In this document: piece after piece, positions 52,214-63,160 of the stretch
Layout: each line of letters begins with the position of its first letter
Numbering within the stretch: position 1 is the stretch's first letter
Source: Candidatus Muproteobacteria bacterium
GTDB lineage: Bacteria; Pseudomonadota; Gammaproteobacteria; Acidiferrobacterales; Sulfurifustaceae
Assembly: GCA_027449605.1 (NCBI GenBank)
Contig: DAIDLH010000008.1
Location: 62,001 to 126,000 of the forward strand
DNA: 64,000 nucleotides
Direction of reading: 5' to 3'
Made by a program: the position numbers and the translations under genes
Notes under the pieces: model-generated
Seen by the model: only the letters and a program-made list of their open reading frames with translations
Told to the model about the DNA's origin: nothing
Databases searched by the model: none

Positions 52214-52888
52214 ATGACAATCAAGATCAACGAAAAAATCACCGGCTACGAAGTCGTCAAGGAGGAGCCGAAGCGCCCCGCCGAGAGCAACGTCGTGCAC
52301 ATGCACGAGAAGCTCGAGCGGCCCGAGATGCTGGTCGGCTCCACCTACAAGATCAAGACCCCGCTCACGGAGCACGCCCTGTACGTCACGATCAACGACA
52401 TCGTGCTCAATCCGGACACCTCCCACGAGAAGCGTCGCCCCTTCGAGATATTCATCAATTCCAAGGACATGGCCCACTTCCAGTGGGTGGTGGCGCTGAC
52501 CCGGGTCATCTCGGCGGTGTTCCGCAAGGGGGGTGACGTCACCTTCCTGGTCGAGGAGCTGCACTCGGTGTTCGATCCGCGCGGCGGCTACTTCAAGAAG
52601 GGCAAGTACACGCCCTCGCTGGTGGCCGAGCTCGGCGACGTCATCGAGCGTCACCTGAAATCGATCGGCCTGATTCAGACCGAGGAGCCGGACGCCGGCC
52701 GTCAGCAGTTGATCGCCGAGAAGCGCGCCGAACTGAAAAAGCGCGCCAACGCGACGGAAATCGCGAGCCAGGAGTCGTGCGACTTCCCGTCCGACGCGCA
52801 GTTGTGCGTCAAGTGTTCCACCAAGGCGGTCATCAAGATGGATGGATGCATGACCTGTCTCAATTGCGGCGACTCGAAGTGCGGATGA
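52214..52888 (+). CDS. NrdJb, C-terminal TSCPD/zinc-ribbon part of class II ribonucleotide reductase
   Basis: The 224-residue protein contains the TSCPD-type domain seen at the C-terminus of single-chain NrdJ enzymes (MLVGSTYKIKTPLTEHALYVTIND and the FEIFINSKDM block). It ends in a cysteine-rich segment CVKCSTKAVIKMDGCMTCLN followed by CGDSKCG. These cysteines could bind zinc and re-reduce the active-site disulfide. An AAGGAG site precedes its ATG, 38 bp after nrdJ. Splitting into Ja and Jb is known in Pseudomonas. Confidence 0.9.
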   Translation: MTIKINEKITGYEVVKEEPKRPAESNVVHMHEKLERPEMLVGSTYKIKTPLTEHALYVTINDIVLNPDTSHEKRRPFEIFINSKDMAHFQWVVALTRVISAVFRKGGDVTFLVEELHSVFDPRGGYFKKGKYTPSLVAELGDVIERHLKSIGLIQTEEPDAGRQQLIAEKRAELKKRANATEIASQESCDFPSDAQLCVKCSTKAVIKMDGCMTCLNCGDSKCG

Positions 52889-53348
52889 CGCGTCGGCGGC
52901 GCGCGGAAAATTTCCAAAAAAGTGTTTGCAATTTTTTTTTCATTGTCATAATGTCTTGACTGGTCAGGACGATGTGCTACATCTGAAGTGAAAGTTGAAA
53001 ACGGATGTCACTGCCCGGATGACTGGATGTCGCGAGAGAAGACGAACATCATCGCGACGCCGGGCGGAACCAGGATCAACCAAGAGTTAATGGATCGATT
53101 GCGAAGCTCGACAACCGGTGTCAATAGTAGCTCTCCCCTGCAGCGGCGTCCGGCTGCCGGGTTCTGTTCTTCCCGCTCTTCTCGCCTGTCTTTTTCCGCT
53201 GCTGACTTCCAGCAGCCAACCCGTTCCGGAATCCATGGAAAGACGGTCAATGGCCGTCTTTTCTCCGTGGCAACGCGCAGTAGTGTCGGGGGGTTTTGGC
53301 CCCTGACTTCCCTGCAAGTCCCTTAACCACAAACCAAAGGAGCTCATC
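52889..53348. other. 460-bp region with a promoter-like site and a hairpin, possible small RNA
   Basis: No protein gene is convincing here. A TTGACT (about 52955) and TACATC 16 bp later resemble a promoter; AT-rich DNA with a T8 run precedes it. The hairpin at 53241-53262 could end a transcript of about 260 nt. After it comes the leader of the 15-codon ORF, with AAGGAG. Confidence 0.4.
53241..53262 (+). terminator. Hairpin with T-run
   Basis: AGACGG (53241-53246) pairs with CCGTCT (53254-53259) across a 7-base loop, followed by TTT. The stem is short, so termination may be partial. Confidence 0.6.
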
Positions 53349-53396
53349 ATGGCAGCCAAGAAAAAGGCCAAGAAAAAAGCACCGAAGAAGAAATAA
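53349..53396 (+). CDS. Fifteen-residue lysine-rich micro-ORF
   Basis: MAAKKKAKKKAPKKK and a stop, with AAGGAG eight bases before the ATG and a T-rich terminator hairpin 100 bp later. The composition resembles the basic tails of histone H1-like bacterial proteins, but this ORF is far shorter. It could be a real micropeptide, a leader peptide, or the remnant of a longer Lys/Ala-repeat gene. Only the ribosome-binding site and the bracketing hairpins support expression. Confidence 0.4.
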   Translation: MAAKKKAKKKAPKKK

Positions 53397-53496
53397 CGCG
53401 ACGGGCGAGGGGAATTTCGCCGGCTGTGCGGTCCGCGCCAAGCGCGAGGATCTGTCGCAGCCTGGGATGACCCTGTCCGCCTTCGCAGGAGATAAG

Positions 53497-53547
53497 CCGG
53501 TAGCACCCGTTCGGTCGTTGAGGCTGGCGAGGTGTTACCGGTTTTTT
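53497..53547 (+). terminator. Terminator after the micro-ORF
   Basis: CCGGTAGCACC (53497-53507) pairs with GGTGTTACCGG (53531-53541), followed by six T. The 23-base loop may hold a second small stem. It is convergent with murU. Confidence 0.75.
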
Positions 53548-53611
53548 ATTGTGTCCGGACGAACGAAGTTATCGATGCGAGCCCAGCCCTGCCGGCCGCG
53601 ACGGAGTGTAA

Positions 53612-55272
<1,661 letters not shown>

Positions 55273-55358
55273 GCGCGGCCTGGTGAATGACGCCCCGGCG
55301 GGCGGAAAAGCTTGATGGGGAATACATAGTGTGCAATTTTATGTCCTGCATCGAAAAT

Positions 55359-55380
55359 GTCGCCCTACTTTCGTTCGTCT
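55359..55380 (-). repeat. GACGAAC-AGTAGGGC motif in the amgK-lptD promoter
   Basis: On the minus strand AGACGAACGAAAGTAGGGCG matches the tandem copies before cbbQ (41958-42012), including the TATGGC just before it. It lies 33 bp before the lptD ATG. Confidence 0.7.
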
Positions 55381-55412
55381 GGCCATAATAAAACAATGAC
55401 ACTCCGCTTCCC

Positions 55413-57662
55413 ATGCTTTCGCCGCGCCGCGCCCACGCCGCCATCCTTGGCCTGACGATCGCCGTGGCGGCGGGATGGAATCCAGCGGCGTGGGCGGTGG
55501 AGGACGGCGCATGTCCGGAGCGGCCTCCGCTGCGCTCGCACGCCCGGCCGACCCCACCCGCCGCGGAAAACCAGCCGACCGACATCCGCGCCCGCGAATT
55601 ACGCACGCTATCGGGCGGCGTCAGCGAGTTCAGCGGCAACGTGGAAATGCAGCAGGGCGATCAGCGCCTGACCGCCGAGCAGTTGCGTTACGACAAAGCC
55701 ACCGGCCAGGCGGATGCGACCGGCGACGTCATGCTCCGGGACGCCTCCGGCGCCAGCTTCCAGACGCAGGCGACGCATCTCGATCTCGGGTCGCGGCGCG
55801 GTTACGCCGGGCCCAGCTATTTCCGCCTCGAGAACGGCGCCGCGCGCGGTGACGCCGAACGCGTCGACTTCGAAGGCCCGGATCGCACGCGCCTGACGCG
55901 CGTGCGCTACACCACCTGCGCGCCGGGGCAGGACGACTGGTTCCTGAAGATCCGCGATCTCCGGCTCGACACCGCGACGGATATCGGCACGGCCTATCAC
56001 ACCACGCTCGATTTCCAGGACGTGCCGCTGTTCTACCTGCCGTATCTGGATTTTCCGATTTCCGACCGGCGCAAGTCGGGGTTCCTGATCCCGCGACTGG
56101 GCAACGCAAGAAACCGCGGGTTGGAAGTGGCCGCGCCCTATTATTTCAATCTGGCCCCGGACTACGACGACACGCTCACGCCCCGGCTGATGACCGAGCA
56201 CGGGCTGCAACTGCAAAACCAGTTTCGCTACCTGACCCGCCGCTCGGAAGGGAAGCTGGAGCTCGAACTGCTGCCGCACGACCGGAAGGAAAACGGCGAC
56301 GATCGCGCCGCCGGCCTGTACCAGCACCGGCATGTTTTCAACACCCTGTGGACCGGCAACGTCGACTTGCGCGCCGTGTCCGACAAGAAATATTTCGACG
56401 ATTTCGGCGACAACCTGGGTCTTACCTCCCAGACGCACCTGCCGCAGAACGCCGGCGTGGACTACCTCGGACCGACGTGGAATTTCAGCGCCCGCGCCGC
56501 GGACTACCAGACCATCGACCGCACCATCGCTCCCGCCGATCGTCCCTATGCGCGCCTGCCGCAGATCAATCTGTCGACCGGCCTTCCGGCCAGTCCCAAT
56601 CGCGTGAATTACTATTTTGAAAGCGAGGCGGTGAATTTCGATCGCAGCGTCGGCGTCACCGGCGAACGCCTCAACCTCGGCCCGGCGTTGAGTCTGCCGC
56701 TGGAGAACAGCTACGGCTTCGTCACGCCCCGTCTCGGGGTGCGGCACATTGCGTATCGTCTCTCGTCCGCCCCGGACGCGACGCCGTCCGTGACGCGGGG
56801 CGTGTTCAGCCTCGACAGCGGATTGATCTTCGAGCGCGGTTCGCGCTGGGGCGAACGGCTGTTCACGCAAACGCTCGAACCGCGCCTGTACTACCTGTAC
56901 ATCCCGGCCAAGAACCAGGACGGCTTGCCCAATTTCGACACCGGCGTGCCGGACCTGAGCTTCGCCAACCTGTTCCGCGACAACCGCTTCGCCGGCGGCG
57001 ACCGCATCGGCGACGCCAACCAGGTCACCGCGGCGATCACCACGCGGTTCATCGACGAGCAAGACGGCGCCGAACGCGGCCGCGCCAGCCTCGGCAGGAT
57101 TTATTATCTCGCCGACCGTGAAGTCAATCTGCCGGCGGGTCCAGACGGCGCGGCCGCTTCCGACATCGTCGGCGAAGCCAGCGCCACGCTCCTCGGCAAC
57201 TGGCACGCCCGCTCCGCCGCGCAATGGAACCGGATCGACGATCGTCTCCAGAAGTACAACTATTACCTCCAGTACAACCCGGCCCGGAACCGCATCGTGA
57301 ATCTCGGCAAGCGTTTTTCCCGCGGCGAACTGGAGCAGACCGACGTCTCGACCGAATGGCCGATCGCGGGCCGCTGGACGTTCCGGGCGCGCTCGCTGTA
57401 TTCGCTGCGCGACCACCGCAACGTGGACAGCTACGCCGGCGTGGAATACAACGCCTGCTGCTGGGCGCTGCGCGTACTGGGCGGCCGGCGACTGACCGTC
57501 GATACCGCGCGCGACAATGCCGCCACCCAGAACACTTCAATCATGTTCGAGCTGGAGCTGACCGGACTGTCCAGGCTCGGCCGCGTCCCGGACAGTCCGC
57601 TCGGCCAAAGCATGTTTTCCTTCCCATCCCGACCTGCCGCGACGGAACCCGCCGCCCCCTAG
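55413..57662 (+). CDS. lptD: LPS-assembly protein LptD
   Basis: The 749-residue outer-membrane protein inserts lipopolysaccharide into the outer leaflet with LptE. A signal peptide (about residues 1-28) is followed by the OstA domain (residues about 52-160). The long beta barrel has the conserved block VPLFYLPYLDFPISDRRKSGFL near residue 205. Cysteines near the N-terminus (GACPERP, TTCAPGQ) and the adjacent pair YNACCWAL near residue 685 match the disulfide-forming cysteines of LptD. The order lptD-surA-pdxA-rsmA is typical of gammaproteobacteria. Confidence 0.95.
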   Translation: MLSPRRAHAAILGLTIAVAAGWNPAAWAVEDGACPERPPLRSHARPTPPAAENQPTDIRARELRTLSGGVSEFSGNVEMQQGDQRLTAEQLRYDKATGQADATGDVMLRDASGASFQTQATHLDLGSRRGYAGPSYFRLENGAARGDAERVDFEGPDRTRLTRVRYTTCAPGQDDWFLKIRDLRLDTATDIGTAYHTTLDFQDVPLFYLPYLDFPISDRRKSGFLIPRLGNARNRGLEVAAPYYFNLAPDYDDTLTPRLMTEHGLQLQNQFRYLTRRSEGKLELELLPHDRKENGDDRAAGLYQHRHVFNTLWTGNVDLRAVSDKKYFDDFGDNLGLTSQTHLPQNAGVDYLGPTWNFSARAADYQTIDRTIAPADRPYARLPQINLSTGLPASPNRVNYYFESEAVNFDRSVGVTGERLNLGPALSLPLENSYGFVTPRLGVRHIAYRLSSAPDATPSVTRGVFSLDSGLIFERGSRWGERLFTQTLEPRLYYLYIPAKNQDGLPNFDTGVPDLSFANLFRDNRFAGGDRIGDANQVTAAITTRFIDEQDGAERGRASLGRIYYLADREVNLPAGPDGAAASDIVGEASATLLGNWHARSAAQWNRIDDRLQKYNYYLQYNPARNRIVNLGKRFSRGELEQTDVSTEWPIAGRWTFRARSLYSLRDHRNVDSYAGVEYNACCWALRVLGGRRLTVDTARDNAATQNTSIMFELELTGLSRLGRVPDSPLGQSMFSFPSRPAATEPAAP

Positions 57663-57827
57663 CATCCGAGGCGAAAGATTTCGGAACTGACCGTCAGGAA
57701 ACGACTCAAAAGCGCAGGACCCTGGAGCAGCGGCGCAGCGCGCCCCGGCGTCCGGCGCCCGGTTTCGTGTTATCCTAGCGTCGCTGCGGCGCCGCGTCGG
57801 CTTATTCACCGAGAACCCGATTAACCC

Positions 57828-59165
57828 ATGCCTCATGTAGCCAAATCCGCCGCGCCCTGGAGCGCGTTTATCGCCCTGCTGCTGTCGCTGATGCTTGCGT
57901 CGCCGGCGCTCGCCGCGCCCGCGCGTCCGGCCGCCGCCGGCGACATCGACCGCATTCTGGTCGTCGTCAACGACGACGTCATCACCGAAACCGAACTGGC
58001 CGACCGGCTCGCGCAAACCAGGAAACAGCTCGCGGCTGAAAGGATCAAGGCGCCGCCGGATGACATCCTGCGCAAGCAATTGCTCGACCGGATGGTGCTG
58101 GAGCGCCTGCAATTGCAGCTCGCCGCGCAAACGGGCATCCGCGTCAGCGAAGCCGACGTGGACCAGGCGCTCGAGTCCATCGCCCGGCGCAACAAGCTGA
58201 GCGTCGAGGATTTCCGCAAGGCGCTGGCGCGCAGCGGCATCGACATCGCCGCGCACCGCGCCCAGACCCGCGATCAGATGATCATCCAGCAGTTGCTGGA
58301 ACGCGAGATCAACAACCGCGTCAACGTCACCGAAAGCGAGGTCGGTCATTTTCTGGAAAATCCGCAGAACCGCGCCGACATGGACGTGACCTACAACCTG
58401 TCGCACATTCTCATCGGCATTCCCGAATCGGCCTCGCCCGAGGCGATCCAGACGGCGAAAAAACGCGCCGGGGACATCCTGCGTCAATTGAAAGCGGGCG
58501 GCGATTTCGAGCAGATCGCGGTGAGCTATTCGCAGGGCGCGGACGCGCTCAAGGGTGGCGGCCTCGGCTGGAAAAAACCGGGCGAGCTGCCGGAACTGTT
58601 CCTCGGCGCGCTCAAGAACCTGTCGCCGGGCGACGTCAGCGAGATTCTGCGCAGCCCGAACGGTTTCCACATCCTGAAGCTGAACGACAAACGCGGCGCG
58701 GCGCAGGCCGAGGCCGTGACCCAGACACACGCGCGTCACATCCTGCTGCGGCCGAGCGAAATCCAGTCGCTCGAGGACGCGCGTCAGAAACTGCTGCACC
58801 TGCGCGAACGCGTCGAGAACGGCGAGGATTTCGCGGCGCTGGCGCGCGCGCATTCCGAGGACACCGGCTCGGCGGCCGACGGCGGCGACCTCGGCTGGGT
58901 CAACCCCGGCCAGATGGTGCCCGAGTTCGAAAAAGCCATGAACGCGCTCAAGCCCGACGAACTGAGCCAGCCGGTGCGCACCACGTTCGGCCTGCATCTC
59001 ATCCAGGTGCTCGGCCGGCGCAGCCACGACATCTCCCAGGAACGTCTCGAAGCCGCGGCGCGCCAGCAGATCCACGCGCGCAAGGCCGACGAGCGCTACG
59101 AGCAGTGGGTGCGGCAGCTGCGCGACGAGGCGTTCGTGGAATACATGACGGATGAAGCCAACTGA
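57828..59165 (+). CDS. surA: Periplasmic chaperone and peptidyl-prolyl isomerase SurA
   Basis: The 445-residue precursor has a signal peptide (about residues 1-29), the SurA N-terminal helical domain ([18 protein letters not shown]) and two parvulin domains: about 178-280 ([11 protein letters not shown], then [15 protein letters not shown]) and 288-390 ([11 protein letters not shown], then [16 protein letters not shown]). It escorts outer-membrane proteins, including LptD. Both parvulin domains look complete. Confidence 0.95.
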   Translation: MPHVAKSAAPWSAFIALLLSLMLASPALAAPARPAAAGDIDRILVVVNDDVITETELADRLAQTRKQLAAERIKAPPDDILRKQLLDRMVLERLQLQLAAQTGIRVSEADVDQALESIARRNKLSVEDFRKALARSGIDIAAHRAQTRDQMIIQQLLEREINNRVNVTESEVGHFLENPQNRADMDVTYNLSHILIGIPESASPEAIQTAKKRAGDILRQLKAGGDFEQIAVSYSQGADALKGGGLGWKKPGELPELFLGALKNLSPGDVSEILRSPNGFHILKLNDKRGAAQAEAVTQTHARHILLRPSEIQSLEDARQKLLHLRERVENGEDFAALARAHSEDTGSAADGGDLGWVNPGQMVPEFEKAMNALKPDELSQPVRTTFGLHLIQVLGRRSHDISQERLEAAARQQIHARKADERYEQWVRQLRDEAFVEYMTDEAN

Positions 59166-59232
59166 TTATCGCGAGCCGTATTTTTCGATTTCCTTGCGTC
59201 TTTGATGCACGTTGGCGGTGAAATCACCGTTT

Positions 59233-60210
59233 ATGTCCAAAATCTTCGTCATTGCAGTCACGCCCGGTGAACCGGCCGGTGTCGGTCCGGACATCGCCGT
59301 GCGCCTCGCCCAACAACCGCCCGCGGCGGTGCTGGTGCTGATCGCCGACCCGGCGGTGCTGGAACAGCGCGCGCGGCAACTGCGTCTGCCGTTCGCCGCG
59401 CGCGAATGGAACGGACGCCGCACGGCGGAGGCGGGAGTTTATCTGCTGCCGGTCAACACCGCGCACGCGGTCGAACCCGGTCGTCTGGATGTTGCCAACG
59501 CCGGCTACGTGCTCGATACGCTGAAGACCGCGGTCGCCGGCTGTCTCGACGGCGAGTTCGACGCGCTGGTCACCGGGCCGGTGCACAAGGGCGTCATCAA
59601 CGACGCGGGCATCGCTTTCACCGGCCACACCGAATTCCTCGCGGAACTGAGCCATGCGTCGCAGCCGGTGATGATGCTCGCCTGTCCGGGCCTGCGCGTG
59701 GCGCTCGCGACCATCCACCTGCCGCTCGCGGCGGTGCCGCGCGCGATCACGCGCGAGCGGCTGACGGCGGTGATCGAGGTGCTGCATCGCGATCTGCGCG
59801 ACCGGTTCGGCATCGCCAAGCCGCGCATCCTGGTCTGTGGATTGAATCCCCATGCCGGCGAATCCGGACATCTGGGACGCGAGGAAATCGAGGTGATCGA
59901 GCCGGTGATCAAAACCCTGTCGGCGCGAGGCATGCGCCTGCACGGCCCGGTGCCGGCCGACACCGCGTTCATTCCGGCGCAGCTCGCGGACGTGGACGCG
60001 GTACTCGCCATGTATCACGACCAGGGCTTGCCGGTGCTGAAGCACCGCGATTTCGCGCATGCCGTGAACATCACGCTGGGACTTCCGTTCGTGCGCACCT
60101 CGGTGGATCACGGCACCGCGCTGGAGCTGGCCGGCACCGGCCGCGCGGATATATCGAGTCTGGTCGCCGCAGTCGAAATGGCTCTTGCCCTGATAAACAA
60201 CAAGCGATAG
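59233..60210 (+). CDS. pdxA: 4-hydroxythreonine-4-phosphate dehydrogenase PdxA
   Basis: The 325-residue enzyme oxidises 4-phosphohydroxy-threonine in pyridoxal phosphate synthesis. It shows [12 protein letters not shown] near residue 10 and the metal-binding histidines in [21 protein letters not shown] and [15 protein letters not shown] 59233 is chosen because the upstream in-frame codons overlap a decayed intergenic repeat. Confidence 0.95.
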   Translation: MSKIFVIAVTPGEPAGVGPDIAVRLAQQPPAAVLVLIADPAVLEQRARQLRLPFAAREWNGRRTAEAGVYLLPVNTAHAVEPGRLDVANAGYVLDTLKTAVAGCLDGEFDALVTGPVHKGVINDAGIAFTGHTEFLAELSHASQPVMMLACPGLRVALATIHLPLAAVPRAITRERLTAVIEVLHRDLRDRFGIAKPRILVCGLNPHAGESGHLGREEIEVIEPVIKTLSARGMRLHGPVPADTAFIPAQLADVDAVLAMYHDQGLPVLKHRDFAHAVNITLGLPFVRTSVDHGTALELAGTGRADISSLVAAVEMALALINNKR

Positions 60211-60214
60211 ACAG

Positions 60215-60303
60215 GATTAACAGGATTTCTCAGGATTCACAGGATTTATCCAGAATTTTTTTGATTTAATCCTGTTAATCCTGCTTAATCCTGTAAATCC
60301 TGT
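60215..60303. repeat. CAGGATT(A/T)AAC-type inverted repeat between pdxA and rsmA
   Basis: A left arm of GGATTAACAGGATT and GATTCACAGGATT units faces a right arm of AATCCTGTTAATCCTGCTTA units. The same family flanks 21356-21530. The element fills the gap and ends 15 bp before rsmA. Confidence 0.85.
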
Positions 60304-60318
60304 GAAATTTTCACTTGA

Positions 60319-61104
60319 ATGAGTCCCCCTCGACCAAAAAAGCGTTTCGGCCAGCATTTCCTGCGCGACCGCGGCGTGGTCGCGCGTATCGTCGCGGCCC
60401 TGGCGCCGCAGCCCGGCGACCGGGTGGTCGAGATCGGACCGGGCACCGGCGCGCTGACGCGCGAACTGCTCGCGCGTCTGCCGCATCTCGACGCCGTGGA
60501 GCTCGACCGCGACCTGATCGCGCGCCTCGAATCCGAGTTCCCGCGCGAGCGCTTCACGCTGCACCCGGGAGACGCGCTGAAATTCGACTTCTGCCGGCTC
60601 GCCGCCGGTGATGGCCGGTTGCGGCTGGTCGGCAACCTGCCGTACAACATCTCCACGCCGCTGCTGTTCCATCTGCTCGATCAGGCGCATTGCGTGCAGG
60701 ACATGCTGTTCATGCTGCAAAAGGAAGTGGTGCAGCGCCTGGCCGCTTCGCCCGGCGGCAAGGATTACGGGCGGCTGTCGGTCATGATCCAGTATCGCTG
60801 CGCCGTGGAGAAACTGTTCGACGTCGCGCCGGGCGCGTTCAACCCGCCGCCGAAGGTGGATTCCGCGGTCGTGCGACTCGTGCCGCACCAGGCGCCGCCG
60901 GTGGCGGTCGACGATCCCGAGCGGTTCGCGCTCTTGGTGCGCGCGGCCTTCGCCAGCCGGCGCAAAACCCTGCGCAACAATCTGAAGGGTTTACTGAGCG
61001 CGGAACAAATTGCCGCCGTCGGCATCGATCCCGGCCGGCGCGCGGAAACGCTTTCGCTTTCCGAATTTGCCGCGCTCAGCAACGTCACGACACCAGCCCG
61101 ATAA
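60319..61104 (+). CDS. rsmA: 16S rRNA dimethyladenosine methyltransferase RsmA (KsgA)
   Basis: The 261-residue enzyme dimethylates two adjacent adenines near the 16S 3' end during ribosome maturation. It has KKRFGQHFL at the start, the SAM site VEIGPGTGALT near residue 37 and the catalytic NLPYNIS near 103. The C-terminal ASRRKTLRNNL motif is also typical. Length is normal. Confidence 0.96.
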   Translation: MSPPRPKKRFGQHFLRDRGVVARIVAALAPQPGDRVVEIGPGTGALTRELLARLPHLDAVELDRDLIARLESEFPRERFTLHPGDALKFDFCRLAAGDGRLRLVGNLPYNISTPLLFHLLDQAHCVQDMLFMLQKEVVQRLAASPGGKDYGRLSVMIQYRCAVEKLFDVAPGAFNPPPKVDSAVVRLVPHQAPPVAVDDPERFALLVRAAFASRRKTLRNNLKGLLSAEQIAAVGIDPGRRAETLSLSEFAALSNVTTPAR

Positions 61105-61112
61105 ACCAGCTC

Positions 61113-61484
61113 ATGGAATTTTTCGCCGTCGTCGACAAACACAGCGATGCCGATATCTTGCGGGCGCGACTCGACATCGCCTCCCTGCCGTCATGGTGCG
61201 CTTCGATCGGCACGGTGCTGTCGCACGCCGGCGACCGCGGGGAGATTTACTGCGTGTGGGGACAGTTCATCGTGCACCGCGAACCGATCCGCGGCGGCGT
61301 GCGCTTCACCCTGCCGAAATGCCCCAATGCCCTCGCCTGGACGGTCACCACCGGACTTCCACCGGCACCGGAGAAAATCGTCGTGCACCTCACCATCAAC
61401 CGCACCGAACATGACGCCGACTTCATCGCCACGATCGAACAATTCGTGCAAGACTGGCGCCAGGGGCTGAACAAGCTGTTGTAA
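61113..61484 (+). CDS. Conserved hypothetical protein after rsmA
   Basis: A soluble protein of 123 residues starting MEFFAVVDKHSDADILRARL at ATG 61113, 8 bp after the rsmA stop, so it is probably co-transcribed. It has beta-rich segments (GEIYCVWGQFIVHRE, RGGVRFTLPKCPNALAWTVT and KIVVHLTINRTEHD) and a C-terminal helix. I do not recognise a family with known function. The frame is open upstream inside rsmA, but that part is a shadow of rsmA. Confidence 0.8.
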   Translation: MEFFAVVDKHSDADILRARLDIASLPSWCASIGTVLSHAGDRGEIYCVWGQFIVHREPIRGGVRFTLPKCPNALAWTVTTGLPPAPEKIVVHLTINRTEHDADFIATIEQFVQDWRQGLNKLL

Positions 61485-61531
61485 GTTCTGTATCATCCCG
61501 GAGCCTGGATCGGCTTGACGAGGGACGGAAC

Positions 61532-62185
61532 GTGGCACCGACGCTGACACGGCAGGAACGCCTACAGTCTTTCGGCGAGGAAATCGCCAACAGCGTGAGC
61601 CATGGCCTCGGCCTGCTGGCGGCCGTGACGGCCCTTCCGCCGCTCGTTATCGTTGCCGTCCGGCGCGGCGACGCGGCCAACGTGGTGGGGGCGAGCGTGT
61701 TCGCGACGACGCTGGTGTTACTGTACCTCGCCTCCACCTTGTTTCACGCCCTGCCCCCTAACCGCGCCAAACGGGTTTTCCGGATACTCGATCACGGAGC
61801 CATTTATCTTCTGATTGCCGGCAGCTACACGCCGTTCACGCTCGGCGTGCTGCGCGGCGCCTGGGGCTGGACGTTATTCGGTCTTCAGTGGGGGTTGGCC
61901 GTAATCGGCGTGATATCGAAAGCCGTCGGTGGCGTGCGCCATCCCGGGATATCAACGTCGATATATCTCGCGATGGGCTGGCTCATCCTGATCGCGGCCG
62001 GTCCGTTGATGGCCCATGTGCCCCCTTGGGGCCTTTTCTGGCTGGTGGCGGGCGGCCTCGCTTACACGGTCGGGGTGATTTTCTACGCGCTGGAACACAT
62101 CCGCTACTTTCACTTCATCTGGCATTTGCTCGTCATCGTGGGCAGTGTCTGTCACTTTATCGCGGTACTGCGATATTCAGCTTGA
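61532..62185 (+). CDS. TrhA/hemolysin III family membrane protein
   Basis: The 217-residue protein has seven hydrophobic segments. The family signature includes SVSHGLGLLAAV near residue 22, STLFHALPP near 68, LDHGAIYLLIAGSYTPF near 87 and the C-terminal IWHLLVIVGSVCHFIAVL. The conserved histidines and Asp of the PAQR superfamily metal site are visible. GTG 61532 has GAGGGA upstream. Despite the name, the housekeeping role is probably in membrane homeostasis. Confidence 0.88.
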   Translation: MAPTLTRQERLQSFGEEIANSVSHGLGLLAAVTALPPLVIVAVRRGDAANVVGASVFATTLVLLYLASTLFHALPPNRAKRVFRILDHGAIYLLIAGSYTPFTLGVLRGAWGWTLFGLQWGLAVIGVISKAVGGVRHPGISTSIYLAMGWLILIAAGPLMAHVPPWGLFWLVAGGLAYTVGVIFYALEHIRYFHFIWHLLVIVGSVCHFIAVLRYSA

Positions 62186-62442
62186 TCGCTTATGTCGTGT
62201 TTGTGTTTTTAAATCAGGCCGTGATAAAAAATTGTAACTATATGAAATAACATTGATAAAAATACTATACAGCACGGATATACAGTATTATGCCGCTTTA
62301 TAAAACGACATTTAGGCCGTCTACTTCTAGTTGGTCGGTCGCGCAGCGCCTCCATCGTGCCATGTGAAAGGACTCTGACTTCGATGAACGACAACGATAA
62401 CGTTGAAACGGTGCGAGGACAGGAGGCGCTACCCGCGCGACC
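62186..62442. other. AT-rich leader before the cassette region
   Basis: After trhA the DNA becomes AT-rich (about 62190-62330, with a partial palindrome ATACT...AGTAT near 62258). Then come GTTGGTCGGTCGCGC (62330-62344) and AGCGCCTCC, with inverted partners GGAGGCGCT (62422) and GCGCGACCAACCAAC (62435-62449). A short frame from ATG 62384 runs into the attC-like site and is probably not a gene. Confidence 0.45.
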
Positions 62443-62613
62443 AACCAACGCGGCGCGAGTTAGTCCCACGAGAGTCGGCCGGCGCTGCGCGCCGTCCAAC
62501 TCTCGTTGGAGCCGACACCGCGCTGCGCGCGGCTGCCGCCCGCTCGTGATTGTCGGTAAGCTGCGCTTACCTCCAATCACTCGGGGTGCGGCTCAACTCG
62601 CGCCGCGTTAGCC
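62443..62613. other. attC-like recombination site (long form)
   Basis: The ends are complementary: AACGCGGCGCGAGTT (62448-62462) pairs perfectly with AACTCGCGCCGCGTT (62595-62609), closing with GTTAGCC (62607-62613), which matches the GTTRRRY core of integron attC sites. The interior is a run of imperfect palindromes (GCTGCGCGC-type). Length of about 170 bp is at the long end for attC. The left core (AACCAAC) is degenerate. Confidence 0.68.
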
Positions 62614-62629
62614 GACACAGAAAACGGTC

Positions 62630-63160
62630 TTGAACTACAGAGCCGCCATTAAATCGGACGCCGAGCAGATTGCTCTCCTCCATGCCGATAGCTGGAGAAG
62701 GACCTACCGGGGTATGCTGCGAGATGACTTCCTCGATCGGGAAGTCGTGAAAAATCGCCTTGAAGTCTGGAACGATCGCTTGGGAATGGAACGAACCGAT
62801 CAATTTGTCCTCGTCGCTGAGGATCAAAAACAAATTCTCGGATTTATCTGCGTTTATGGCAATAAAGATCTGGAGTATGGTTCGCTGATCGACAATTTGC
62901 ACGTGGCGCACGCACACAAGCGTCAAGGTGTCGGCACCTTCCTGATGCGACAAGCCGGATCGTGGCTGAAATCCTACTATGGACGATTAGGCGTTTATCT
63001 GTGGGTAATGGAAGCAAACCAGCCCGCCAGGCGCTTTTACGAAAAATTGGGATCAACAAACGCAGGTATCATCGACAAACCGAACCCGGCGGGCGGCGGT
63101 TCAGCGCCAAATTGTCGATATATCTGGTCAAGCCCCAAGGCGCTTGCGAATGCCGGCTAA
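62630..63160 (+). CDS. GNAT-family N-acetyltransferase in a gene cassette
   Basis: The 176-residue protein has the GNAT fold: an N-terminal YRAAIKSDAEQIALLHADSWR, the acetyl-CoA-binding HVAHAHKRQGVGTFLMRQA near residue 92 and the C-terminal MEANQPARRFYEKLGS. The substrate is unknown; small-molecule or drug acetylation is possible for this group but not shown. The likely start is TTG 62630, 17 bp after the left attC-like site. The stop codon TAA is the start of the right attC-like site, as usual in integron cassettes. Base composition is lower in GC than that of the core genes. Confidence 0.85.
   Translation: MNYRAAIKSDAEQIALLHADSWRRTYRGMLRDDFLDREVVKNRLEVWNDRLGMERTDQFVLVAEDQKQILGFICVYGNKDLEYGSLIDNLHVAHAHKRQGVGTFLMRQAGSWLKSYYGRLGVYLWVMEANQPARRFYEKLGSTNAGIIDKPNPAGGGSAPNCRYIWSSPKALANAG

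Noticed and set aside
62384-62611. Plus-strand ORF (MNDNDNVETVRGQEALPARP onward) running through the left attC-like site.
   Set aside because: Most of it is translated palindrome, and its stop codon is just the GTTAG core of the site. Real cassette ORFs end at the start of attC, not its end.
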